Part shown: in pieces, positions 48,229 through 60,619 of the stretch | How the letters are laid out: every line of letters starts with the position of its first letter | Position numbering within the stretch: the stretch's first letter is position 1 | Source: Pholiota molesta | Taxonomy: Eukaryota > Basidiomycota > Agaricomycetes > Agaricales > Strophariaceae | Assembly: GCA_014925825.1 (NCBI GenBank) | Contig: JACGCK010000065.1 | Span: forward strand, 124,001 to 188,000 | Direction: 5' to 3' | Length of the DNA: 64,000 nucleotides | The notes under the pieces: model-generated | Database searches by the model: none | The model's input: only the letters and a program-made list of their open reading frames with translations | What the model was told of the DNA's origin: nothing | Position numbers and translations under genes: made by a program

Positions 48229-51200
48229 CTATTGTTGCTGCTGCATCCCATCCGTATTTCCTGTCCCGCTGGGAGGTTGATGGCCGTGCTGGGTCAATTC
48301 GCTAACATTGGTAAGATATGTGCCCCACTCGTCCAATCTATAGAAACAGTGCGTTGAAATCAGTCAATTACTCGTTCACATATTTCCAGACCCAAGCAAA
48401 AACAAATAGACGAAGAAGAAAGAAAGAAGTACGCACTCGAATCCTACTGGCGCCGTAGACCACATAGCAATCGTGTCGTTATCCACGAAGGGATATGTTA
48501 GATCCTGTTGCTGGCTTTGTTCCTGTCTTGGTTGGTTTAGCTGTTGACCAAGCGTATTGCGACTCCCTAGCCCGTCGCCCATGCCGCCCGACCCTGTCAT
48601 ATCTACCCCCAGTCCTCTAAAGCTATCCATAGAGCTTCCACCATGTCCGTGTCCCTCAATTCCAGACATTCCGTATCCGAAAATTGGCCTGCCAAACTGC
48701 CCTCCTGGATGAGTTGCATGTGGCTGTTGCTGGTGATGTGCATTATACGCCAGAGACCCCGCCATCGTATCAAGCATCATCCCCGCCGCCATCGCCGTCG
48801 CGTCCATCTCATAGCCAGTCGTCATCGAACTCATCTCGCCAATCGCAGGATACCCCGTAGTGTTTGCATTCTTCGACGAGCTAGCGAAGTTGGCGCCTTC
48901 ACTACTTCCGCTCACGCCTCTGCTGCCACCCTGCCAAGAAGATATAGACCAGTGATTTCCTCCGGGTTGCAATAGCGTGGCCGGCTGCGGCACCGGCGCG
49001 TCAGCCGCAAATGCAACCTGCCCGTGCAGCGGCAGGCTACCCAGCTCATTACTATATACCGGTAGCGCATAATATTGCACAGGGTCGTGAGATTGCCTGC
49101 AGCTTGGGCTTTCCGCTATTTGGGACTGGGATGGCCTCCGACTAAGCGAGATGGGGGTAGTCACATGATTGGAGGAAGGGGTGTGATGGGCCATTGGAGA
49201 ATTGGGATCAGCGGTTGCGTTGTTGGCTGTCGGTGGATGGGATTGGGTATGGAAGAGAGGCGTAGTGTTGGTGGTCGTGGTCGTGGTGAGGGCTTCTTTG
49301 TTGACGCGCCTTGAACCGGCGATATTACGCGGCATGGGCTCAGCCGACGCTTGCTTCTCCGTGGAAATCTCGCTCGATGTTGTGTATATAGGTGTATCGG
49401 AGTCGCGCTCACGCTTGTTGGTCGCGGGCGGACTTCCCTGTGGGAGAGGCAGGTCACCAACGGAAGCTAGCTCGTAGAGGATGTCCCTGATAAAAAAGTC
49501 AATGAGACGATTAAACGATGAACGTATAAACCATACCATAGTCGTCCTATTGAATGCCACCTAGTCTCTGAATTCCTCAAAACCTCCATACACTTGTGTA
49601 CCTCCGCCATCTCCCGTTTCGGGTCAGTTGATAGTCCAGAGCGCTTTCCGCCCCATATGCTCAATAACAAGACGATACCCGAGGTGAACACTGACATCTA
49701 TGGGGATATCAGGCGTTATTCAATCTAATCCAAACACGAAATTGTTGTGACTCTGGACTTGCCTGAATATGCGGCGTTGGGACACCATTCCTCCGTCGCT
49801 GAATGTCGACGACGTGGCAACAAGACCTCGCAGCGTTCGTACATATTGCCAATGAAGGGAAGGATAGGGGACTGGGTTTGCTCGGTGAGGGGATGAATGG
49901 ACGGTGGATAAGAATTTGAATATGGTAGTAGGCTGCATAAAGTGCGACAGATTGGGCGAAGAATCTTTCATCCTCTCGGCTTGGGTCCCACCGAACTGCG
50001 ATACGCGGAATGGAGTAAAATGCAGGTGAGTAAATGGAACGATGGCGGATCAAGTCGCCAACGAAGAGAGAAATGGACATACGGTGGTCTGGGACGGAGT
50101 CAACCCATTTATTCAGCGCAGAATCTAGCTCTGCGACAATATGTTGCTCCCACTGTTGTCCTACAAATCCAAGGAGGACCTTAGATTTATTAATCGAATA
50201 CTAGAAAACCAACGCCATCAGGCCATCAATGACGTAGGTCATAAAAATAGAATCAACACACAATTGTCCTGAGAGAAAACGCCAGAATTTGGTGGAGTTT
50301 GAGATAGAGGATAAAGTAAGAGATGAGAGAGGGCTTTCCAGGTGGCTGCTTGAATCGTTGGTCGGGATCAGGGTGTTCCCAGTATTCATCATCGCAGTCT
50401 AAGGGGAGTTCTAGGTCGAAACTAATCGTAGATCGTTACAATTAATAGATAGACATTTGTCCACAATAAAGAACTCACTCCTCGTCTTGAATGGCACAGG
50501 GGCGACCTAACGATGAACTAACCATTCGATCAATGCAGATCAAAACCCTAGAAAATACAACAGATCAGCAGTCCTCTCGAGCAGCTCAGAAAGCAGACAT
50601 ACCAGAAGGCCCGCTTCCACAGCTCGTCTTCTGTCGTCATCTTGTGCGTGTGCACCTTTTTCCGATGCGCCCCAACGTCCTGAGCGAGACGTATCCCAAT
50701 ACCCACAAGAGTCCAGCAAGATTGTGGCGCTGAGGATCCTTGCAAGAACTGGACCGCAAGCTAAGTTGTGCATCAATCACACCATGTCAGATACGGCTAG
50801 TTTCTGGATATAACCTAAATGATGACGTACACAGTACACCTGTAGATCGAACAGCGTAGGCGCAGAAAGGGGGGACCTTTTCACCATATGTACTTGATCG
50901 AACCATTTCCATCCGCGGGAGTGGGTCGAGTTGTGGCCATCGAGCATAGCCCGAGGATCACTAGAATAGCGAGCACCAAGAGCGCAGACTAGCAGATATA
51001 CCGGAGCGAAGGCCTTATTTGTCAAATGTAGCCCATCTTCGATCCATTTTTCGAATATGCAGCGATTGAGAAGGGGAAGATGGATATTGACATGTTGGAA
51101 GTAGAGGTCGACGAGGTGTTTAGAGAGATCCGGCTCAGGGAAGTGGTATTGCGGGGGTGGGCTGGCATTGTAATTTCGCTCCCACTTGGTATCGTATTGG

Positions 51201-52211
51201 GAGTGAGGACCAAAAGACAATGGACATTCAGAAACACTCACCGGCTGCTGCGTCCAAAACTCTCCCCTAAGGTTCTTCAACGGCGGTTTGGAGAGATCTG
51301 GAGTAGTAATTTCGGAGCCCGTATATTCATTCTTCAGCTCCAATGCCGTGCGTACGAGCATTGCTCCGCTCGATTTGCCAAAGAATCGATACTCTTTTGG
51401 TTCGATCTCCATACGTTTCAGATTGTCTGCTAGGATTAACGCCGTGTCCTCCTCGTCGTCGGTCATTCCAGTTGGAAGTGTAGACTCGTCTGCCACACCA
51501 CGTATGGCACTTGTGACAGAGTGAAGGCCCAACGTCGTTCCCTGCCGACTCTGAGAGCCCATGTTCTCGAGCGTTCGTTGCTCACTCGTCGAGCAACTGC
51601 CAACGAGCGAGCTTGGGTCGAGTGGAGTGCGCTCGGTCATCCAGTTGTTATCGAGAGTTTCGGTAAGCTTCTTGTAGAGCGCTTCATCGGGGCATAGCTG
51701 CAAAGGGTTGGAGAAGATTACTGTGGCAGAGGTGGAGGAACTCACCCGTTTTAACAGTTTCTCCAACTTTTCCACTCGGTTCTCGAGACTCTCTACATAA
51801 CTGCAAGGAGTATTAATAGCGTCCTGTTGATGAATCGAATAGTTACCCTTTAGGCGGTCCTCGTTTCTAGAAGAATTGTGAGTTTTCAAGGAAACTGGTA
51901 CGTAAGAAGAACATACCTTCGCTGCCTCGACGTATGTGCAATCAAAACTGTAGGCAATGCAATTCGAGCATCTGTTTCCTGGCATCTGGACGCCATCACC
52001 TGTAGAGAACGTGAATACAACCTCCGATAAGGCTGAAAAAAAAATGTACATCGAACTAAATGTTATGGAAGTGAGCATGACGACCCGCTGAGAAATTTTG
52101 TGACGCCTTACTTTTCTTGCGCCTGCAGATATCGCAAGCGCGCTGTATTCGACGCTTTTTCGAATAACTGCCAGCGTTGTTGTCGTCAAACTCGTCTTCG
52201 TTGGACGACAT
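48229..52211 (-). CDS. Zn2Cys6 transcription factor with fungal_trans domain
   Basis: Start at 52211 (MSSNEDEFDDNNAGSYSKKR). The zinc cluster CDICRRKKIRC, DGVQMPGNRC, SNCIAYSFDC fits CX2CX6CX9CX2CX6C at residues 26-56, but only if a 6-nt exon (52050-52055) is included. KKRGPPKG and a dimerisation coiled coil (YVESLENRVEKLEKLLKR) follow. The fungal_trans domain includes PDLSKHLVDLYFQHVNIHLP, LLNRCIFEKWIEDG, RLAQDVGAHRKKVHTHKMTT, EDELWKRAFWVLICIDRMVS and SSLGRPCAIQDE. The C terminus is Ser/Thr-, Gly- and Gln-rich, ending GNTDGMQQQQ. Roughly 15 exons; the junctions checked are canonical. It is the large basidiomycete form related to xylanase-regulator-like (XlnR/Gal4-type) factors. A nuclear, probably metabolic regulator; the target pathway is not shown here. 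Confidence 0.88.
52050..52055 (-). other. 6-nt micro-exon of the Zn2Cys6 gene
   Basis: The minus strand reads ...AAGAAAA|gtaagg (exon 1 end 52112), ...catttag|TTCGAT|gtacat..., ...ctctacag|GTGATGGC (exon 3 start 51999). Both flanking introns (52056-52111, 56 nt; 52000-52049, 50 nt) are GT-AG and of normal size. Joining the three pieces gives K-K-I-R-C-D-G, restoring the third zinc-ligand Cys. Skipping the six bases keeps the frame but loses Ile-Arg-Cys spacing. Confidence 0.85.
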
Positions 52212-54419
52212 GACGAGGGGAGGGAAAGAGTGATTGTAAGCGAGGCTGTGATCGTAATTATAATGATCGTTTGCCGGCACGCGATCTGACGCGTCTTTGC
52301 CGGCTACAAGGCTAAACAAGGCAGATCCTAAAATTGAAACCCCATACCATTTGCACTTTATATGATTTTCACATCATGCCACATGGAAAATCCCACAGAA
52401 GAGTGTCTTACACCCCTCCTCAAAGGTATTGGCTGGATATGGGCCTGCAAACATAGCATCACGAGCTCAAACCCAGCATGCCAACAAACATTCGCTCCAA
52501 ATTCGCTCAAATTATTTCACTGCCGAGGGACCGTCGCAGTCGAAGTCCGAACCATTCGACTAAACTACCACACCCGCCAATACAATAAAGATCCCTACTC
52601 GAACTGCGGCTGTCATGATAGAAATCAAGGATGACTCGAGTCAAACATCCACTGGCAACGTGTTCGAGGCAAATAAGTTAGTATGAGTCATTAATGCCCA
52701 GAGCCAAGTCCTACCAATGAGTCATGACGGCTATCAATTATATATGGGATGTCTTTGCCTGGTCTTTGCACTCTGTACTTGCAAGAGCGCTCTAAAACAT
52801 GCATCTACGGACCCATATCCTCCACTCATTCTCAATTTCTTTACTGCGGAGTCTGCGGTCGAATGATATTTGCTTTGAATTGTTTTACAGCTCAATCAAA
52901 CAATTCCATATGGTCGTCGATCTTGTTCTTGGGGATCGGCGCGGGCGCTTCTATTATGTACCCATTCGGGGAATACAAAGGCTATGCCTGGTTGCGGGTT
53001 GTCTCGCAGCAGTAGCAGCCATATTCTACGCAGTTCTTGTCTAGCTACACTTCTGAGGTGCTGCGGCAGCGCGGCCCTGAGGCACCGACCTAAATAACAT
53101 CTGATTAACATGTACTTATCAGATAAGTATGAATCATTGAAACAATCAAAAAAATAGCTTCGTTTCTTCCAGGCTCCTAAACCAGCCGCTAGATTCGCTG
53201 CGGAGGCTTCATCCTAGAAGAGGTTTTTATCTAATCTTATCATAAAGTAAACAGAAGCAAATAATAATAAGATGGCCTCAATACTTCTTCCTAATCACAG
53301 GAATACTCGGAAAGCTCTGTTCAAATTATATCCTAGTCATCCTCAACAGCCACCCGTCATCTTCTATGCCAGAGCAGTCAACCAACCTTGTACTATCAGG
53401 ATCATTGCACATCAGCGTTCCGCTGTCAGGACAATGGGAACAAGACAGTTTGGGGAGCAAAAGAAATTCGAGGCAAAGCGTTATGAGGTTGTGTTCTTTT
53501 CCTTCTGGATCTTTCGCCGATAAATAGAAGTCGAGCAATATCCTGAGCATTCAATTTAGATGTAGAGGACGTAACGCTTGTCCGAGTAGTGAATAAACCA
53601 ACTAACACAAGAAAAACAGAAGCGCACAGAGGGCGAGAGCGAGAATTCCAACTCGAGCACGACGAGCTTCAAAGGCCCCGATTCCTGCCATTTTTACGGC
53701 GGCGCAAAAAAAAAAAAAAGAAAAAAGGTCCGATACCCAAACGGGATTGTAATTGAATGTGCGCGTGCCGCGGGTGGGTTGCGTTTGGAGAGGACGGACA
53801 GCCATGATGCGGATCTCGTCGTTATTTAGCTCTCGCGATTGACGTGGCGATACGAGCCCTGCGTGCTTCAAGCGGCGTATTCAAGTTCTCAGATAGGAGT
53901 CGGCAGAGATCCTTGAGCCTCCTTTGAAATCAAAGGCGATCCAGCTTCCTGGGTAGTATTTTCAGCGACTGAGCTTCATTTCCATGCAATTGTGGCTTTC
54001 TTGTATGGGAAGTAACTGCAAAAAAAGCAAAATAAGAGTCAGAATAGCTCAGTTGAAATGATTCTGAAGCTCACATTGAGGGTTGTTTCCATCAGATGAA
54101 ACTATACGCGAGCGAGGCCATGCTAGGAGGTGGCATCGGTCAGCGCTTATCTGGGCTTGTTGATCTTCATATTCATTGTGTTCTCCCAAACTCGCAATGA
54201 TCCACACAAGCCAACGAACATCAGGAAGCCCGCGGGCCAGTCCCTGAGCAAGTTTGGTTGAAGTTTATGTCTCCGATGTTCTTTCTACGACCCAGGATGC
54301 GATCATTGGGCTGATATCACGCTAAAATAGACTGTTGAGATGATAGGAGCAGATCGGGGAATTGGAGGACCTGGAAGACAGCTTGAAGAGCAAGACGCTG
54401 GAAAGCTGTCGGAACCCTG
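52212..54419. other. Intergenic, no firm gene
   Basis: Small frames of doubtful value: 52749-53015 (+), 53272-53523 (+) and 53602-53871 (-). The last ends with a hydrophobic segment (VGILALALCALLFFLC) after MAGIGAFEARRARVG and could be a tiny tail-anchored protein, but nothing else supports it. A poly-A run lies at about 53705-53725. Confidence 0.4.
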
Positions 54420-55960
54420 CGTTGGCCAGTGTACTTAGGTAATGATTTGTGGACGTCATTTCGGGCCGTATGGCGTTCCGAACGCGCTCAGCGCCGGCCG
54501 GGCCCTACATATGCGGTCCACTTGTGTGGCGCACTGCTGATGCATTAAGTGAGAGCGCGTGAGAGGGCACAAAGAATCAGGCTGAGGATACCAATACACG
54601 ACGTAGACTTGAGGTGGGCCATGGCATCAGGCATGGTGAGGCGGTCAGGCAGGCAAGGGATAATGTGACGGGCAGGGTGCCCGGTGGTAGCAACCGCCTT
54701 CTCGTACTTTTGTGGTGAGCAACCCTTTAGGCCAGGACCATCTTCATGGCGACGGAGCGAGACGATAACATCCAACTTGCGCGCTCGATTCGTACTGCGA
54801 ACAATTCGGGTTACAGCGGGAATACTCGGCGGCGTCACATTGGAGTATGTGCTCCATCCAGGAGCGTTTGAAGCTTCGTCGCTGGCTGGCGACAGACGTC
54901 GAGCCGATTGTACTTGAGCGAAGGCTGGAACGAGGATTATGACGGCGGTGGCAATGGCGGTAATCGAGGCGATGTGGGTTAGAAAGGATGAACCCAATAG
55001 CATTTGGATGTCGACTGGGTGCAGCCAAAATAAATGGTAAGGTTGGCATTAAGTGGGATGTATGGCATGGCTAACAAGGAGCGCGCACCTAGGCGTTGTG
55101 CTGGTCGGTGGTGCTGGTTGGGGTGGTGGCAGAGGTTAACGTTCACCTGTACCCATTGGTCGCCCGTTGCGAATATTTATGTTGACGGGGTCGACGTTGT
55201 GGATGGCCAGCTCGATCCCCATATTCGACCCGTCTGCAAGGTCCTATGTGGGAGATGCTTCTCGTCGACGTACTCGCGCAGAGCAGGGGGGATGCAGGGC
55301 CCACAGGACTCCCAAATTTCATTCTCCGTTGACCGCGACAAATCCAGACCATGACACATACGCGAGGCACTCTATTCCGCCGGTAGAGAACTCCTACCTT
55401 CACCCTAGAATAGATTTGTGAGTCCAACCTTTGCTACAAAATATTTCTTGTGACCCAAGCTTTCTGCGATCTCTCAATTCGCTTGTTTCAAGCTGGGCTC
55501 CTTTGACGAGCTGGGAAGATGGTAGATTCCTGTAGAATTCTACGAGCGCGTCCGAGGATTGCGCAGGCCGGCGCCACCTGGCAAGTTCCCAAGTTCACTG
55601 TAGGTTGACTGTTGACATATTGAATATGGGCCAATGAGAAGCGTTCCCATTGTGATCGTGAAATCTGCTGCCGGCCGGCGCCTGGATCGTTCCCCCGCTT
55701 TTGTGCCCGTTGGCCTCCCAATTGTTGGGCTGGAAAGTAGGGTAAAAGGTTATCATTTTAAATTTTTATTGGTCTAGAAATATCTACTTCTGAATGTCAC
55801 TAAATTCTAATCCATTGTTTGAGACTGCGACGAGTGGCATTAATTCCTCCGTGCTTCCAAATCGGTCCATCTATGTCGCCCTGGATATTCCTGAAAAACT
55901 GATCCACTGTGTGAACATCGAGTACAAGGTCGTGACGCACAAACCTGGCTTTCTTCGCGT
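54420..55960 (-). repeat. Decayed copy B of the unknown gene/repeat family
   Basis: Colinear with copy C (60.9-63.2 kb, same strand) through these blocks: the GTGTGGCGCA core (54515-54535), GGAGTATGTGCTCCA (54842-54857), the segment encoding a hydrophobic stretch (about 54905-54990, minus), CCACAGGACTCCCAAATTTC (55301-55320 against 62570 in copy C), CTCGTCGACGTACTC, and TACAAGGTCGTGACGCAC (55922-55940 against 63186). Copy A shares the first half in opposite orientation. A minus-strand frame 54545-55003 with signal-like and C-terminal hydrophobic ends lies inside, but it is not conserved in the other copies. Confidence 0.5.
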
Positions 55961-56909
55961 GTCTTGTACTTGATAATAGAACGTCGACTTAACGGTAAGT
56001 CAGTAACTCACCTATCAATAATCCATCAATCACTGTGGGATTATGACATGTGTACCCTTTCAGAAATTACTAAAACTGGTAAATTGATTGGTTCTTTTAA
56101 GTTGTGTATACTAACTATCCGCAGTGGTCGGCCAGACCTTTTTCTCCAGGATTTGAGCCACCCAAACTATACGATGTCTCTTCTTTTAAGTGAAGCTTAG
56201 GACCGTCTGAGACGAGGGTTTGAAAGACGGAAGGGGAGAATAAAAAAGCAAATAAATATAAAATTTCGAGCCCCGACGTGATCTGCAATGTCGTGATGTA
56301 ACAAAGCGCGTTCGAAATATGTCCCCTAGCCCCCTACCACCACACGCTCTCCCCATTGGCCGCGCGGCGCGTGTGCTCGATTCTTCTACTTCCAGTTCTA
56401 CGCTCAGGGTCTGCTCAGGAAACATAAGTCAGCAAGTTTACATGGGAGTCTACAGGCGCGGAAACTGATCTGGAATATAGGTAGACTCGGAAGTGTGCGC
56501 ATCTGCGTCGACTCAACCATCAGACCGTGGCCATGGAACGCTGAAAGCGCTGAACTTTTGAATGGAGTTGGGGAACCAGGAGATAGACATCGCCATCGTG
56601 ATAAGCCTGTCTACATGTAGGGATGATTAGATACATGTTCAGCCGGTGGGCGCCTGCCGGTTGACTTGAGTTCTATTTGACATTGGCTCCTCCTCGACAT
56701 TCCTCTCGCCCCTCTCTCTCCCTCCTGATCTACGTTTCCTTCTACCTTTTGGCGTGTACTGAGCTCTGTGCTGTCATTCTATTTCTTTTTTTCGCTTGTC
56801 CCTCTGTCACCCCGCTTTGCCCAGCTTCCTCGTGCGTGTTATAGATATTACTTTCATTTAAGCAGACACGCATATTGACCAAGATAAAATAGATCTCTTT
56901 CAACAAAGA
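55961..56909. other. Intergenic, promoter side of the C2H2-like gene
   Basis: No conserved coding text. The 200 bases before 56910 contain long CT-rich runs (for example CTCGCCCCTCTCTCTCCCTC near 56706-56726), common upstream of basidiomycete starts. Confidence 0.45.
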
Positions 56910-58014
56910 ATGTTTGGACTACTAAATACAACGACAGGCAGCCAGGACGCCATTAACGACGTCCACCGCTCGACTGATCTACAAATATCAATTGTGTGTA
57001 TTTCGTGCTTCACCTTCACCCACATAAAGTGAACTAACGATTTTGTGTGTATACAGTGGTTCGACTTCCGATGCCGCTGTGGCATGCGTTTGGACAACTG
57101 CCATGAGCTTCTGGAGCATAACGCTCACTATCATCCACACGATTCTAGTCACTGGCATGGGGCCATCCACTTACCGGCAGCATTTTTACCTTCGACATCC
57201 GAGTCCGAGCCCAGCCCATCTCCAACCTCATCCGAGTCCTCCCCACTGTCCCCTTTTCTGTCGACATCTACCATTGGCACCAGCACCCCGGTCTCATCCG
57301 CATCATCTACGCCCAACTCAGAATTCAGGGTATATACTCCCTTTAGTTCGCATTCGGACCCTGGGGCGCCGACATATGGCTATGATATTGGCGAAGAGAT
57401 TGGCTATGAGGACCGCCTCGCCTATGCATGGGCAGGAGGGGCAAAGGCCCTAGGATTGCCACACATGGCGAGTGTGCTCCGAGTGGATGAAGAGGAGATT
57501 GTAGCACGGATGGCAATAGCAGGGATGATCGGAGATAGGTTTACGGAGGAGGATCGGATGCGCCGCCTGGCATCACCTCCGCCGCGCATCTCAACTCGCA
57601 GGAGTCATCATACCGCCGAGTCCACAGCCGCGCGAGAGGCGGCAAAAAAGGCAAAAAAAGCTGCAAGCAGCAAAGCCAGACGGCAAGTTCAGAGCGCGGC
57701 AAGGCAAGCAGCAAAGTTGGAGGCTCTAGCTGCGAAGCAACCCGAAAGATTTACATGCCAGGTAAGTCATCAGTTGGTTTCTGTCTATATTTTTTTTCGC
57801 TCACTTATAACACCTTATCTATTTTTTTTTGTAGTGGCGTGGACTTGGATGTCCCAAATCTTACAACAGCCACAGTGGCATCAATTACCACCATAAATTG
57901 CCTGAGAGGTGTGCCTTCGCACACCTCGCCTTTCCTTCCGCCTCCTCCCCCGTGCCTACGTATATCATGCCCACACCCGCCCCATCCGCTCCATCATCGT
58001 CGTCTGGCAGATGA
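56910..58014 (+). CDS. Two-finger C2H2-type zinc-binding protein
   Basis: Exons 56910-56993, 57057-57761 and 57835-58014 (969 nt, 322 aa), all in phase. The N terminus MFGLLNTTTGSQDAINDVHR leads to a first finger, FRCRCGMRLDNCHELLEH plus NAHYH (residues about 32-55). A Ser/Pro-rich linker, an acidic YDIGEEIGYEDRLAYAWAGG and a basic Ala/Lys helix (AAREAAKKAKKAASSKARRQ) follow. The C-terminal finger, FTCQWRGLGCPKSYNSHSGI plus NYHHKL, spans the second intron. The C2H2 spacing and basic helix suggest a nuclear nucleic-acid-binding protein. No close family recognised. The next gene starts about 720 bases downstream on the same strand. Confidence 0.8.
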
Positions 58015-58734
58015 GGTGAGGCTGGCCGTGTGGGCTGGATCCCCGTTATGTTTTTTTCTTGATTATTTACGTCGTCAATGCTCTACTTGCTTTGCTATCT
58101 GTTTGTTTTGTTTTGCTTTAATTTACTGTACTTTTGCTCTATTGTTGTCATCACTTGGTTTTGTCCTCTCTCCTATGCTCTCGTTGTACCCTACGTGTAA
58201 AGGGATTCATGATGAGTATATCCAATCATTTGTCATTAGCACAGGACCGCCCAAGGATCGCCAACTACTCTATGCGCACCCCGTTCTCATAGTATAAACC
58301 TCACTAAACTGGTTCTGAAAATCATCACTTCTCGATGACAATATTTGTAAGTAATAAAACTAAAACGAATTCGCGCAATATATTTTGCAACATGCCGTAC
58401 CGACATAATCTCAATGAGCGCCAATTGAACTGGTCTACATACTATAGGTACGATGACGTCGTCGTCATTTTCGATCCAGCTGCATCCGCTGTCAAACATC
58501 TCCGAGTCAACCTCTCTGAAACAGGTGTCTTCAGTGCTAAATGCTTGTAGAATTATTCTCCTCTTCTATTCAGATATAATTTCTCCATTTGCCAATTGCG
58601 CTGATATCAATTGTCAACACGAATAGACCTTCTACTAGTCGACTCTCGAGATTTCGCGACTTCCACTGTCTTCACTGGACTTGAACACCTATATCTTACA
58701 ACCAGCCATCCGAAATAACATCGCTCATATCGGC

Positions 58735-60044
58735 ATGTCACTGGAAGGTCGTTTGATGTACAAAGGATTCGAAGCATGGGTCGCCGTAGACGAGAAACCG
58801 CTTCCTCTAGTCCGTCCGGTATACACAGAAGCAAGGGATGATGCCACTGCATGGATTGCCTCTGAAGAGGGAAAGGTACGTTCAAACTAAAATATTCCAC
58901 CCCGTCGTCAGTTTTTCAACTCTGCTCAATCCGATAGAGATTCTCAGTTTGCTACGCCAAGAAAGTGCGGGACGGGACCGACTACGACATGACGCTTTTC
59001 CTCGATGGACAGGAAATTGTCTCTTATGCACATACAAGGAAAGACGGAGCGATTACAGGTGACAATGAGATATCTCACACTACACTATCTCCTATGGAAA
59101 CCATGGATTTTATGTTCAGTCGTTCCACGGTGACAGGTTGAATGTTTATCAGTCTTATTCCATCCTGATTCTGAATATTATGTGTAACAGATGACGATGC
59201 ATATTTGGACGATCATTCGTCCTTAGGGGTTGGGGAAATTAAGATTGTCCTTGGCAGGGTGAAAGTAACTCGTATAATTCGAAGAAAGGTGACCGCCGAT
59301 TCAGAAGACGAAGTTGATTCTCAAATGCCTGAATCGCCCAAAATTCATGAAAAGCATAAAAAAGCGTTGGTTCACCAAGTCGGGTAAGTCAATTACATTT
59401 TGAGACATCAATGTCAACAAATATTTTCCTTCATTAATCCAAATATTCAGGTATTCGAAGAGAAAGACTAGCCATCGTCATGGGATTGCCAAGTATGTTT
59501 ATTCAGTAATGAGCGATCCAATAGAGGAACCCGTAGCGTTCAGATTCAAATACAGACCTCTGGGTACGTTTTCTTTGATTCAATATCAGCCCAATTTGAG
59601 CCCAGTGCTCATTCAAGATTTCCTTGGGCGGCAATTTTCGTAGATGTGCTTCAGGCAAAGGGAATAGTCCTTCGTCCAACAACTCCAGACGACAACTTGA
59701 ACAGAGTCGAAGCTACCTCTTCGCAAACTTCCGTTAACGCAGAAGTAAACACAACAAGCAGCGGTTCTACGTGCGAGATCAAACAAGAGGGTATACCACC
59801 AGAAGCCGCAAGCGATGAAGATGAAAACGACGAGATTCTCATAAAGGAGCGTGAATTAATGGTGAGCGTATACATATCCTGATTTTCGCTGCTTTCTGAG
59901 TCAGACCTGGCGACGTTTTAGGCTGAGCTCGAGAACGTCCGGAGCCTCAAACGCGCCAGAAGCGAAGCGCATCTAGCCACAAAGAGAGTGAAAACCGAAT
60001 TAATACGGCACTTTGCTGTCGGGGAGGTTATTGATTTGACTTAG
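58735..60044 (+). CDS. DUF7918-domain protein (intact)
   Basis: Six exons (58735-58875, 58938-59136, 59191-59383, 59451-59563, 59644-59861, 59922-60044) total 987 nt (328 aa), every junction in phase. MSLEGRLMYKGFEAWVAVDE, TAWIASEEGKRFSVCYAKKV, DYDMTLFLDGQEIVSYAH, METMDFMFSRSTVTDDDAYL and GVGEIKIVLGRVKVTRI are the beta-rich DUF7918 core. AFRFKYRPLDVLQAKGI closes it. The tail is acidic, then helical and basic (RSLKRARSEAHLATKRVKTE), ending GEVIDLT, which resembles a SUMO-interacting motif. DUF7918 is widespread and multiplied in basidiomycetes, with no known function. A broken relative sits at 23966-24691. Confidence 0.87.
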
Positions 60045-60619
60045 CTCGGCAAAACTAGGTTTTTACTTTGGTTGTATCTGACGCTCCCAGATGGATCATT
60101 AATTATTCAGTACTTTATTCGTAGCCCACAAAACGTACGTTTGTCCACGTATTAAAACAAACGATTTCTTCTCCTGTGCGTCACTGAGGATTCTGCCCAT
60201 TCGCCACTCCATGATCAGAGCCATCGTCCGCCTTGGAACCATGTCATCATCGACAACGTTGCCGCAGGCGACCAATCAAACACTCCTGGATCTTTCAGTG
60301 CTGCTCTTGCTGCCTGGTGAATCGAACGTACATCAAGCATCAAGTGCGATGAAGACGATTGCCTTCGGTTCGATGACAAACGGAAATGGGAGCGTTTCGG
60401 AAACCCCCTATCAGACTACGAAAATCTTTTAGTGACTTAAGAGTCTCCCTCTGAAAACTGCTTAAAAATGACACTCACTTTCACCACACTGCACTTGTTA
60501 CAGCGGGCATGCCTCCATACTAGCATGCGAAACCCCAACATTCTCCAACGCTGCAGAAAAAATCCATCACGTACGTTGCAAATGACCGCCTGCAGTAGCC
60601 CGCCGTAGAAAGGAGAAAG
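60045..60619. other. Intergenic; small coding-like trace
   Basis: On the minus strand near 60310-60200 a short readable stretch (IHQAARAALKDPGVFDW) appears without start, stop or splice context. It could be a gene fragment or chance. Confidence 0.3.

Noticed and set aside
54545..55003. 152-codon frame with signal-like start and hydrophobic end (possible small GPI protein)
   Set aside because: Lies inside repeat copy B and its frame is not kept in copies A or C, so it is more likely a by-product of decayed repeat sequence.
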